In this document: piece after piece, positions 16,069 to 23,738 of the stretch
Layout of the letters: each line of letters begins with the position of its first letter
Numbering within the stretch: position 1 is the first letter of the stretch
Source: Planctomycetota bacterium
GTDB lineage: Bacteria > Planctomycetota > Phycisphaerae > SM23-33
Length of the DNA stretch: 64,000 nt
NCBI GenBank assembly: GCA_022705325.1
Contig: JAKJER010000009.1
Coordinates: forward strand, 103,557-167,556
Direction of reading: 5' to 3'
Program-made: the position numbers and the translations under genes
The notes under the pieces: generated by a model
What the model was told of the DNA's origin: nothing
Databases searched by the model: none
The model's input: the letters and a program-made list of their open reading frames with translations, nothing else

Positions 16069-17144
16069 GAGCGCCTGCTTTCGTACTCCTCCCGCAGCAC
16101 CCGCGTCTCGTCCAGCAGGGCCTCGATCTGCTCGTCGCGCACGTCCTGGTCCATGTTGATGCAGCACACGCCGGTCAGGCGCGGGTCGCCCGACTCCTTC
16201 ACCAGGCGGCGCACGGTCGAGCGGATCTCGTCCGGGCTCTGGCGTGCGATCTCGACGGGGCTGTAGCGGATGTTCAGGAAGGTGTGCGGCAGGTGACGCC
16301 GCAACGCGGCCAGGTCCCCGCCCCAGCCGACGTCCAGGAAGTCCAGTGCCTCCAGTTTCGCGAACGACTCGGCGAAGCGGTGCGGGTCGGCCCCGCAGTA
16401 GTGGATGCCGAACGGCCGATGGCGCCGGCACCACGCCTGGTCCAGCGGCATCAGCAGACGCTCGTAGTCGTCGCACGAGATCATCGTGTGCGAGCACTCG
16501 CTGTGCAGGAAAACCGGCCGGGCGATGTGCCGCACGTTGCGGTTGACGCTGATGGACGTGGTGCCCGTGCGCCCTGCCAGGGCCTCGGTGAACGTCTCGA
16601 TGACGGCGGCGATCCGCTCGAACTGCCCGGCCACCTCGTCCGGCCGGTCGAGCATGTCCAGGAACAAGTCCTGCCCGCGGAGGTCCAGCGCGACGTTCAG
16701 CACGCCGCCCCAGTTCACGTCGCCCACCAGCGCCCCGTGGCGGGCCTCCAGGGCGTCCATGAGCACCTCGAGCTTGCGGAAGGCCGGGCTCGCGGGCGCG
16801 GCCTCCGCCTGCACGTCGAGCCGCTCGCGGCAGTCGCAGTGCACTACCGGCGGGCCGTCCGCGACGTACTCGACGCGGCAGCCCAGCATCTCGGAGATGA
16901 GGTACCCGGCCGCCAGATGCACCGCCCCGACCACCGGCAGACTCAGCCCCCGCTCGCGACCCAGCCCATACCGTCCGAACCGCTCGTGCAGCACGTCCTC
17001 CATCTTCCGCTCGGCCTCGACCCGCCGGGCCGGATGGTAGAAGAAGTCCTCGTCGAAGGTGATCCCCGCATGGCGGTGCCACCACGACGGCGCCAGCACG
17101 ATCTCCGTCGGCAGCGGGGGGGATTGGATGTAGGGACTGGCCAT
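16065..17144 (-). CDS. Uroporphyrinogen-decarboxylase-fold protein (URO-D / methyltransferase type)
   Basis: A 359-residue protein of the URO-D superfamily, which includes heme-pathway HemE and the MtaA/CmuA corrinoid methyltransferases. Evidence is the overall barrel pattern, with FGIHYCGADPHRFAESFAKL (a His/Cys ligand region like that of the methyltransferases) and FLDVGWGGDLAALRRHLP. The HemE arginine-rich N-terminal motif is absent, so heme synthesis is unlikely; demethylation or methyl transfer on an unknown substrate is the better guess. Many planctomycetes have numerous such paralogues near sugar genes. ATG at 17144 (GTG at 17147 possible) has no clear ribosome site. It is convergent with the fusion gene. 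Confidence 0.7.
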   Translation of the reverse strand: MASPYIQSPPLPTEIVLAPSWWHRHAGITFDEDFFYHPARRVEAERKMEDVLHERFGRYGLGRERGLSLPVVGAVHLAAGYLISEMLGCRVEYVADGPPVVHCDCRERLDVQAEAAPASPAFRKLEVLMDALEARHGALVGDVNWGGVLNVALDLRGQDLFLDMLDRPDEVAGQFERIAAVIETFTEALAGRTGTTSISVNRNVRHIARPVFLHSECSHTMISCDDYERLLMPLDQAWCRRHRPFGIHYCGADPHRFAESFAKLEALDFLDVGWGGDLAALRRHLPHTFLNIRYSPVEIARQSPDEIRSTVRRLVKESGDPRLTGVCCINMDQDVRDEQIEALLDETRVLREEYESRRS

Positions 17145-17149
17145 CACGG

Positions 17150-17231
17150 CATTGTCAATTGACCATGGACCGTTGACAATCGAATTCTGCCCCCGCGCTT
17201 GCCGGCGCCTTCAATGGTCAATGGTCAATGC
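17150..17231. repeat. Inverted heptamer arrays between the four-Cys gene and the URO-D-like gene
   Basis: CATTGTC AATTGAC CATGGAC CGTTGAC (17150-17177) face TCAATGG TCAATGG TCAATGC (17211-17231), all with period 7 and mutually complementary. The last unit touches the stop codon (17231-17233) of the minus-strand four-Cys gene. Confidence 0.7.
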
Positions 17232-17470
17232 TACACGGCGTGTCGGCGGGTCTGGGCGGCATCGAGCAGGGCGCTGGCCCGGTCGTGGTGGTAGGGCAGC
17301 AGGTCGCGGGGAACGGCCTGTTCGCCCAACTCGTGCTGCACCATGAAACGCGCACAGCCGCTGCGTCGCCCGTGGCAGTACTGGCGGCGGTACAGCCCGG
17401 CCGTGCCGGGCAGGTTGTCCATCTCGTTGCGGAAGAACAGGCAGTCCTTGCGGAACTCGCAATCCGACAT
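17231..17470 (-). CDS. Small four-cysteine protein
   Basis: A 79-residue cytoplasmic protein starting MSDCEFRKDCLFF, with four cysteines (C4, C10, C32, C39; spacing CX5C and CX6C) and the phrases GLYRRQYC, SGCARFMV and VPRDLLPYHHDRA. Similar short proteins occur in many anaerobic bacteria without known function; the cysteines suggest a metal or Fe-S site. ATG at 17470 is preceded by AAGGAGAAG at good spacing. It is transcribed toward the URO-D-like gene, with only the heptamer repeats between, so the two may share a transcript. Confidence 0.7.
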   Translation of the reverse strand: MSDCEFRKDCLFFRNEMDNLPGTAGLYRRQYCHGRRSGCARFMVQHELGEQAVPRDLLPYHHDRASALLDAAQTRRHAV

Positions 17471-17574
17471 CTGACTTCTCCTTGGCTCCTCGGTCAACCC
17501 CCTTCAGACATATCGGCACGAGCGGGGGGGCGGTCCAGTTGCCGCCCTCCGGTCGCCGCCCGAATCGAAACCGT

Positions 17575-17744
17575 CGAATGTCCCATTTTTTCGGAAAATC
17601 AGACCCCATGTTTCTGGGGTTGTCTTGGGATTCAAGTGCCGAATCTGTAAGCATTTATGTGGATGATCCAAATATCATAAAAATCGGATCAATCGGATTA
17701 ACAGGCGCAGAAACGGGACATTCAGACCCCAAATGGGACATTCG
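17575..17744. repeat. MITE-like segment with 14-bp perfect inverted ends
   Basis: A 170-bp segment begins CGAATGTCCCATTT and ends with the exact complement AAATGGGACATTCG. Inside, TCAGACCCCA is repeated at 17599 and 17722, ACCCCATGTTTCTGGGGT forms a stem-loop, and 17640-17700 is clearly AT-richer than the genome. No coding sequence is visible. No convincing target duplication flanks it. It accounts for most of the gene-free stretch 17498-17831; nothing else is visible there. Confidence 0.6.
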
Positions 17745-17831
17745 GCGTCGTTTTCGCGTCCGAGCGTTCGCCGCGACCAGGCCGACAAGTCGTGCAATCG
17801 GGACGGTCATGCCCTATCATGAGCGCCGGCT

Positions 17832-18584
17832 ATGCTCAAGGCGATCATCTGCGACTGGAACCGGACGCTTTTCCCCGACGAGTACGAAGAGGGTTTCTTC
17901 GGCGGGTTGTGCACCCGGGCCTTCGTGCGCAGCCTGGTGCAGGTGCAGGTGCGGCGGACGTTTCGCCTGATGGGCCTGGCCCAGAAGTGCTACCGCCTGC
18001 TTCAGCGGGCCCGCCGGGACCGCGCCCGCACGCCCGCCTACATCGCCGTGGTCACCGCCCTGATGAACCGGTACGCCCTCAAGGGCCTGCCCGCGACGTT
18101 CATCGCCCATTACGTCGAGTCGTACGCGCGGCGGTCCGCCCGGCGGCTCGACCGCAGGCTGCTGGACCCCATCGCCGAGGTCCGCCGCCGCCACGGCGTC
18201 CGAGTCGGCATCCTCTCCAGCGGCTGCCAAAGCGGCATCCGCCGCACGCTCGAACTGGCCGGGCACGAGGTGGACTTCATCCTGGCCAACGAGTTCGTCT
18301 ACAGCGGCGGCCTGGTCGACCATTTCCGTATTACCGTCATGCGCAATAAGCTGCCCCTCCTGGAGCGGGCCCTGGCCGAACTCGACGTCCCGCCCGAGCA
18401 GACCATGTACGTGGGCGACAGCCTCCAGGACGAGCAGTGCTTCCGTCACGTCGCCCACCCGGTGCTGTCCTTCTGGACCCGGCCCGAGGAGCGCGAACGC
18501 TTCCGCGACGACTGCGGGGCCTTCTGCCCGCCCACCCAGGACGACTTCCGCCGCTATCTCGATTCGCTGCTGACCGCCGGCTGA
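17832..18584 (+). CDS. HAD-superfamily hydrolase with altered motif I
   Basis: A 250-residue HAD phosphatase-like protein. Motif I is D8-W-N10-R-T-L; the nucleophile D8 is present but the second Asp is Asn. Motif II is S129 (ILSSGC), the lysine is K173 (RNKLPLL), and motif III is GDSLQDEQC (D196, D200). Residues 20-110 form a helical cap rich in Arg. The family hydrolyses phosphate monoesters through an aspartyl-phosphate; the Asn could slow or alter the second step. It stands upstream of an aminotransferase gene in the same direction (82 bp gap). Substrate unknown. Confidence 0.8.
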   Translation: MLKAIICDWNRTLFPDEYEEGFFGGLCTRAFVRSLVQVQVRRTFRLMGLAQKCYRLLQRARRDRARTPAYIAVVTALMNRYALKGLPATFIAHYVESYARRSARRLDRRLLDPIAEVRRRHGVRVGILSSGCQSGIRRTLELAGHEVDFILANEFVYSGGLVDHFRITVMRNKLPLLERALAELDVPPEQTMYVGDSLQDEQCFRHVAHPVLSFWTRPEERERFRDDCGAFCPPTQDDFRRYLDSLLTAG

Positions 18585-18666
18585 CCCCTGGCCTCCGCCC
18601 GCCGGCGCGCGACAGCCCTCGTTGCCTGTTGTGGTGAGACGGCCCGCGAAGTAGACTGGCGCCGCT

Positions 18667-19518
18667 ATGGCGGACTTGTACGTTCATCTCAACGGGCGGC
18701 TCGTGCCGGCGGGCGAGGCGCACCTGTCGGTGTTCGACGCGGGCTTCCTGCACGGCGCGTCGGCCTTCACCACGATGCGGGCCCACAACGGCGTGGTCTT
18801 TCGCCTGCACCGCCACCTGAGGCGACTGATGGACACCGTCGAAGCGATGCACCTGCGCTGCGGCGCGACGGCGGAGACTCTGGCGCAGGCCGTCCGCGAG
18901 CTGCTGGAGGCCAACAAGCTGTCCGAGGCCCAGCTTCGCGTCACGCTCTCGCCGGGCGCCGCCCACGGCGAGGGCGAGCCGACCGTGCTGGTGACGGCCG
19001 GGCCGCTGGCGGAGTATCCCGCGTGGTGGTACGACAAGGGCATCATGGTCACGGTCGCCCCGTTCAAGCAGTCGCCCGCCGATCCGGCGGCGGGACGCAA
19101 GACGGGTTGTTATCTGTCCCGCGTGTTGGGGCGGCGTCTGGCGGCCGAGCAGGGCGCCGAGGAGGCCCTGTGGTTCACCGACGACCACCGCCTGGCCGAG
19201 GCGTGCTTCAGCAACGTCTTTCTGGTGCTGGCGGGCGAGCTGCGGACGCCGCCGCTGTCCACGCCCGTCCTGCCGGGCATCGTTCGCGAGGCGGTGCTCG
19301 AACTGGGCCGCTCGCTCAATGTCCCCTGTCGCGACGACGCCGACCTCACCGTCCGCGACATGCTGGACGCGGGCGAGGTCTTCATCACCAGTTCGCTGAC
19401 AGGCGTCCGTCCGGTGGTGAGGATCGAGCGCCACGTCGTGGGCGACGAGGCACCGGGGCGGTTGACGCGGCGGCTGATGGACGCGTACCGGGAACTGCTC
19501 GATCGGGAGTGCGTGTAG
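18667..19518 (+). CDS. Class IV aminotransferase (IlvE / PabC / D-amino-acid type)
   Basis: A 283-residue fold-type IV PLP enzyme. K145 (GRKTGCYLSRVL) should be the cofactor lysine and E178 (LAEACFSNVFLV) pairs with the pyridine nitrogen; LSTPVLPGIVRE is the phosphate-binding loop. It starts YVHLNGRLVPAGEAHLSVFDAGFLHG, the usual N-terminus. Sequence alone does not separate branched-chain aminotransferase, aminodeoxychorismate lyase and D-alanine aminotransferase. Normal length for the family. It is followed after 71 bp by the NIF3-like gene in the same direction. Confidence 0.85.
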   Translation: MADLYVHLNGRLVPAGEAHLSVFDAGFLHGASAFTTMRAHNGVVFRLHRHLRRLMDTVEAMHLRCGATAETLAQAVRELLEANKLSEAQLRVTLSPGAAHGEGEPTVLVTAGPLAEYPAWWYDKGIMVTVAPFKQSPADPAAGRKTGCYLSRVLGRRLAAEQGAEEALWFTDDHRLAEACFSNVFLVLAGELRTPPLSTPVLPGIVREAVLELGRSLNVPCRDDADLTVRDMLDAGEVFITSSLTGVRPVVRIERHVVGDEAPGRLTRRLMDAYRELLDRECV

Positions 19519-19589
19519 CGGGTCAGCAAGATGGCGCGCCCCCGGGCGGCTGAGACCCCGCTCGGGCGCGGCGCGGAAAGGAGACGCCG

Positions 19590-20690
19590 ATGCGAGTCGC
19601 CGACGTGGTGGACGTGCTGGAGCGGTTGGCCCCGCCGGAGCTGGCGGCCGAGTGGGACAACGTCGGGCTGCTGATCGGCTCGGGCGATTCGACCTGCCGG
19701 CGGGTCATGCTCTGCATCGACCTCACGCCGGACGTCCTGGCCGAGGCGCGTCGCAGCCGCTGCCAGCTCGTGGTGGCCTACCACCCGCCGATCTTCAAGC
19801 CGCTCTCGCGGCTCACCCCCGCCGAGGCGCCGGTGGTGGTCGAGGCGATCCGCCACGGCCTGGCCGTCTACTCGCCCCACACCGCGCTGGACGCGGCGGC
19901 GGGGGGCACGAACGACGTGCTGGCCGAGATACTGGGCCTGGGCCAGTGCCGCCCCCTCGAGCACACGGACGCCTCGGCCCAGTGCAAGATCGTCGTCTTC
20001 ACCCCGCCGGGCGAGCTGTCGCGGGTGGCGGACGCGGCCTTCTCGGCCGGGGCGGGCATCATCGGACAGTACTACGACTGCGCGTTCTTCTCCCACGGCA
20101 TCGGGGCGTTCTGCGGGGGCGAGGGCAGCAAGCCCACCGTCGGGCACGCGGGGCGGCACGAGGCGACCGAGGAGGTCCGCCTGGAGATGATCTGCCCGCG
20201 GGCCGACGTGGCCAGGGCGGTGGGGGCCATCCGCGCCGCCCACAGCTACGAGGAGCCGGCCATCGACGTCTACCCGCTGGCCGACTCGTTCGACGCTCGC
20301 GGCATGGGCCGGATCGGCCGGCTGGCCAGGCCCGCCGGCGTGGACGAGCTCGTCCGGCGCGTCAAGCGGGCGCTCAAGCTCAAGCACGTGCTCCTGGCCT
20401 CGCCGCCCGCCCGCCCCGCCAGGGTCGCGATAGCCGCCTGCTCGGCGGGGTCGGCCGGCTCGATGTTCCGCGCCGCCGCCGCACAGGGCGCCGCCTTCTA
20501 TCTCACCGGCGAGATGCGCCACCACGACGCCCTGGCCGCCACACAACTCGGCCTGACCGTCCTCTGCACCGGGCACTCCAACTCCGAGCGCGTCGCCCTG
20601 GGCCGCCTGGCTGAGCGGATCGTCAGTCGCCTGCCCCGTCTCAAGCTCCAACTCTCCCAGCGCGACCGCGACCCGTTCGACATCGTCTGA
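19590..20690 (+). CDS. NIF3-like dinuclear metal-centre protein
   Basis: A 366-residue member of the NIF3/YbgI family. Metal-binding motifs are visible: AYHPPIFKPL, YSPHTALDAA, GGTNDVLAE and, near the C-terminus, GEMRHHDALAA and CTGHSNSER. Between them sits the CutA-like inserted domain found in the longer members (SAGAGIIGQYYDCAFFSHG to EEPAIDVYPL). Family members form hexameric rings; their role is unsettled, with GTP-cyclohydrolase-like hydrolase activity proposed. ATG at 19590 has AAAGGAGACG upstream. It is followed by a strong palindromic element. Confidence 0.88.
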   Translation: MRVADVVDVLERLAPPELAAEWDNVGLLIGSGDSTCRRVMLCIDLTPDVLAEARRSRCQLVVAYHPPIFKPLSRLTPAEAPVVVEAIRHGLAVYSPHTALDAAAGGTNDVLAEILGLGQCRPLEHTDASAQCKIVVFTPPGELSRVADAAFSAGAGIIGQYYDCAFFSHGIGAFCGGEGSKPTVGHAGRHEATEEVRLEMICPRADVARAVGAIRAAHSYEEPAIDVYPLADSFDARGMGRIGRLARPAGVDELVRRVKRALKLKHVLLASPPARPARVAIAACSAGSAGSMFRAAAAQGAAFYLTGEMRHHDALAATQLGLTVLCTGHSNSERVALGRLAERIVSRLPRLKLQLSQRDRDPFDIV

Positions 20691-21095
20691 CGGCTGGGGC
20701 CTGACTCATCCCCAGTCATAAGAGGCGCTACCTGCCCAGGGCGGCCCTGCCCGACATGTTCTGTGGGGTCGCATACTCTCAATTGCCCACATCTTCATTC
20801 CCTCCGCCGTACAGGCCCAACGGGCCGGCGTAGGATAGCCCAGGCCTGCCTGCCGTAGGCAGGCCTGGGCTACTTTCTTACGGGCCTTCGGCCCTGCCTC
20901 CCTTAAGGGCCGACCTGCCCTCCCGAAGGTACGGCCTGCCCAGGCGGCGGCTTCCAGAAAAGCGGCGCCAAAGTGGGGATGAGTCAGCTCCGGGGTGTCT
21001 TGACGCCCGCCGGAAGTGAGGTAGAAGGAAGGCGAAGCGAGTGCGCAGTTTCGGGTCGTTTGAACGACTGGGCTGAAAAAGAGAGAGGACGCACT
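20691..21095. other. Intergenic region with several palindromes
   Basis: No gene is visible. It contains the large stem-loop at 20836-20872, a GGGCC-TTC-GGCCC stem near 20881-20893, CCCTTAAGGG at about 20901, and further pieces of GGCCTGCC/GGCAGG. These resemble a cluster of REP-like elements between the NIF3-like gene and a PEP-CTERM gene. Confidence 0.6.
20836..20878 (+). terminator. Perfect 16-bp stem-loop after the NIF3-like gene
   Basis: TAGCCCAGGCCTGCCT and its exact complement are separated by GCCGT (20836-20872), followed by CTTTCTT. The geometry fits a terminator for the plus-strand genes, although it is 145 bp past the stop. The core GCCTGCC...GGCAGGC is shared with the element at 10624. 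Confidence 0.6.
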
Positions 21096-22754
21096 ATGAA
21101 GACCCTGGGCTTGACCTTGGTCGTGCTCGCGCTGCTGGTCTCGTCGGCCGGCGCCGGCAGCGTGATTCCCGTCTCCGCGACCGCCTCCAACACGATCGGC
21201 TCGCCGTTCAACCGCATCGCCGACCACGTCCGCAACGCCTCGGGCCTGGTCGGCGACCAGCACGGGACCGCGCCGGACGGCTCGATGTGGTTGACCACGA
21301 ACAGCCCGCCGACCACGGCGGCAACGATGACGTTCGACCTGGGCGGGAGCTTCCGCATCAACGGCTTCCACCTGTGGAACTACAACGAGGTCGGCCCGAA
21401 CTTCCCCAACCGCGGGGCCAAGGACGTGCTGGTCTCGACGTCGCTGGACGGCGTGACGTACGGCCCGGCCGTGCCCATGGTCTTTCGCCGGGCCACCGGG
21501 GCCGCCACGTACGCGGGCGCGGACTACGCGATGCCCGCCGTCGACGCCCGGTACGTCAAGTTCGACATCCAGAACAACTTCGGCGGCGCCAACGCCGACA
21601 CCGTCGGCCTGAGCGAGATCCGCTTCGCCACCGAGACCTCCATCGCGCCGGACATGTTGCGCCCGGTGTCGGCCTCCGCCTCCAGCACGATCAGCTCGAC
21701 CTTCAACCGCATGCCCTCGATGACCATTGACGGCAGCGGCCTGGACGCCGCCGGCACGCACAACACCGGGGCGAACGGGGTGGTCTGGAACAGCAACTTC
21801 GAGGTGCCCGCGTCGATCGCCTTCGACCTGGGCGCCGCGGTTCCTCTGACCGGCTTCCACCTGTGGAACTACAACGAGGTGGGCCCCAACTGGCCCAACC
21901 GCGGCATCAAGAGCGCCGATGTGCAGGTCTCGCTGGACGGAGTGAACTACACCTCGCTGGGCACCCTCAATTTCACCCGGGCGCCCGGCGCCGCCGGCTA
22001 CCTGGGCGAGGACTACTCCCTCGGCGGGCCGGTCCTGGCCCGCTACGTCAAGTTCGACAACGCCGTCAACTTCGGCGGGACCGGGAGCGATCTGGTGGGC
22101 CTCAGCGAGATCCGCTTCGCCACGCCGTCGGCCATTACCGGCGTGACGGCCGTCGGCTCCTCGCAGTACATCAACGGCACCGACCGGCGCGTCGCCTCCA
22201 ACCTGGTCGACGGCAGCGGGATGAGCGGGTTCGCCCTGGAGCGGGCCGGCAACCTCATCAACACGACCAACCAGACCATGTGGCTGGCGGCCGCCGGCGA
22301 CAGCCGCTCGCCCACCAACATCGTCGGGCAAACGGTGACGTTCGACCTGGGCGCCGACTACGAATTGGCGGCCACCCGGATCTGGAACTACAACGAAGGG
22401 ACCGGCGGCTACACCAGCCGAGGCGTGAAACTGCTGGACATCGCCGTCTCGATGGATGGACTGGACTTCACCACGCTGGCGGGGCCCAGCGGCGGGCACT
22501 TCGCCTTGAACAAGGCCACGGGCGCCGCCGACTACGTCCTCAGCGACATGCTGGATCTGGACAACTCCTGGGCCCGCTACGTCCGCTTCACGGTCGTGGA
22601 CTACTTCGGCACGAACCCGTCCAGCGACTACGTGGGGCTCAGCGAGGTGCGGTTCTACTCCGCCGTGCCCGAGCCGGCCACGCTTTCGGCTGCCGCGATG
22701 GCCCTGGCAGCCCTGGGCGGCTACCTGCGGCGGCGGCGACGGCCTACCGTTTGA
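21096..22754 (+). CDS. PEP-CTERM protein with three discoidin (F5/8 type C)-like repeats
   Basis: A 552-residue exported protein. After signal peptide MKTLGLTLVVLALLVSSAGA come three homologous domains of roughly 165-175 residues, each with the pattern TFDLG ... LWNYNE ... RG(A/I/V)K ... SLDG ... ARYVKFD ... GLSEIRF. This is the discoidin-like beta-sandwich that binds sugars or glycans. The C-terminus VPEPATLSAAAMALAALGGY plus RRRRR is the exosortase signal. A cell-surface glycan-binding role follows from the family. ATG at 21096 has GAGAGAGGA upstream. Its last 11 bp overlap the convergent transporter gene. Confidence 0.88.
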   Translation: MKTLGLTLVVLALLVSSAGAGSVIPVSATASNTIGSPFNRIADHVRNASGLVGDQHGTAPDGSMWLTTNSPPTTAATMTFDLGGSFRINGFHLWNYNEVGPNFPNRGAKDVLVSTSLDGVTYGPAVPMVFRRATGAATYAGADYAMPAVDARYVKFDIQNNFGGANADTVGLSEIRFATETSIAPDMLRPVSASASSTISSTFNRMPSMTIDGSGLDAAGTHNTGANGVVWNSNFEVPASIAFDLGAAVPLTGFHLWNYNEVGPNWPNRGIKSADVQVSLDGVNYTSLGTLNFTRAPGAAGYLGEDYSLGGPVLARYVKFDNAVNFGGTGSDLVGLSEIRFATPSAITGVTAVGSSQYINGTDRRVASNLVDGSGMSGFALERAGNLINTTNQTMWLAAAGDSRSPTNIVGQTVTFDLGADYELAATRIWNYNEGTGGYTSRGVKLLDIAVSMDGLDFTTLAGPSGGHFALNKATGAADYVLSDMLDLDNSWARYVRFTVVDYFGTNPSSDYVGLSEVRFYSAVPEPATLSAAAMALAALGGYLRRRRRPTV

Positions 22755-23688
22755 GGAACTTGTCCACGTTCTCCTTGGTCACGAGCTGGAAGGGGATGAA
22801 CGTTTCCTTGTCGCAGGGCTGCTTGCGGATGAGCTTGACGGCCGCCTCGACGGCCCCGCCGCCCTGCCCGCGGGCGTCCTGAAAGACCGTCGCGTCCAGC
22901 CGCCCGTCGCGGACGGCCTGGAGGGCGTCGGCGATGGCGTCCACGCCGGCGACGATGACCTTGTCCTTCCGCCTGGCCTGCTCCAGGGCGATCACCGCGC
23001 CCATGGCCATCTCGTCGTTCTGGCAGAAGACGGCCTGGACCTTGTCCCCGTGCGACTGGATCCAGTTCTCCATCAGGCTCAGGGCCTCGCCGCGGTCCCA
23101 CTTGGCGCTCTGTTCGGCCAGCAGCGCCAGCCCGGGCGTGTTCTTCAGCACCTCGCGGGCGCCCGCGTCGCGCTTGAGCTGGGCGGCCTGGCCCAGGAAG
23201 CCCTGCATCATCAGCACGTTGCCCTTGCCCCCCAGGCGCTGGGCGATGTACTCCATGGCCAGGCGGGCCGACTCCTCGTCGCGCGAGCCCACGAACGCCG
23301 TCGGCGCCGCGCGCGTCTCGCTGTTGACGTTCACCACCGGCACGCCCGCCGCCAGGGCCTTGGCCACCGCGGGCGAGCTGGCCTCCACCTCGCACGGGTT
23401 CACGATGATCGCGCTGACCCCCTGAGCGATGAACCGCTCCACCTGCTCGATCTGGCGGCCCGCGCTGCGCTGGGCGTCGGTCACGATCAGCCGCACGTTC
23501 AGCTCGGCCGCCTTGTCCTCCATCGCCTTCTTCAGCATCACGATGAACTCGTTGGAGAGGTTCAGCAGCGACACGCCGATGACAGGCCGGTCGTCCTTGG
23601 CCTTGCCGTCGCCGCCGCAGCCGCCCGCGCCGGCCATCAGCCCCGCCAGCGCGACAACCGCCGTTGCCAGGTGAATCTTCCGCTTCAT
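22744..23688 (-). CDS. Sugar ABC transporter substrate-binding lipoprotein (RbsB-like)
   Basis: A 314-residue periplasmic binding protein of the ribose/galactose type. A signal peptide ends with GAGGC (Cys24), so it is probably a lipoprotein. Family motifs include VIGVSLLNLSNEF, AIIVNPCE, VFCQNDEMAMGAVIALEQA and VIVAGVDAIADALQAV. It presents a monosaccharide or related compound to the permease encoded just upstream. ATG at 23688 is preceded by AGGAG. It is the last gene of the operon, and its 3' end overlaps a convergent PEP-CTERM gene by 11 bp. The substrate cannot be told from sequence. Confidence 0.92.
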   Translation of the reverse strand: MKRKIHLATAVVALAGLMAGAGGCGGDGKAKDDRPVIGVSLLNLSNEFIVMLKKAMEDKAAELNVRLIVTDAQRSAGRQIEQVERFIAQGVSAIIVNPCEVEASSPAVAKALAAGVPVVNVNSETRAAPTAFVGSRDEESARLAMEYIAQRLGGKGNVLMMQGFLGQAAQLKRDAGAREVLKNTPGLALLAEQSAKWDRGEALSLMENWIQSHGDKVQAVFCQNDEMAMGAVIALEQARRKDKVIVAGVDAIADALQAVRDGRLDATVFQDARGQGGGAVEAAVKLIRKQPCDKETFIPFQLVTKENVDKFLKR

Positions 23689-23738
23689 CGTCGGCTCCTG
23701 TGTCAATCGACAATCGAACATCGGCATTCGCGGACCGT

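Noticed and set aside
16065..17144. The URO-D-fold protein as heme-pathway HemE
   Set aside because: The Arg-rich HemE N-terminal motif is missing and the context has no heme genes; the His/Cys region is closer to methyltransferase relatives.
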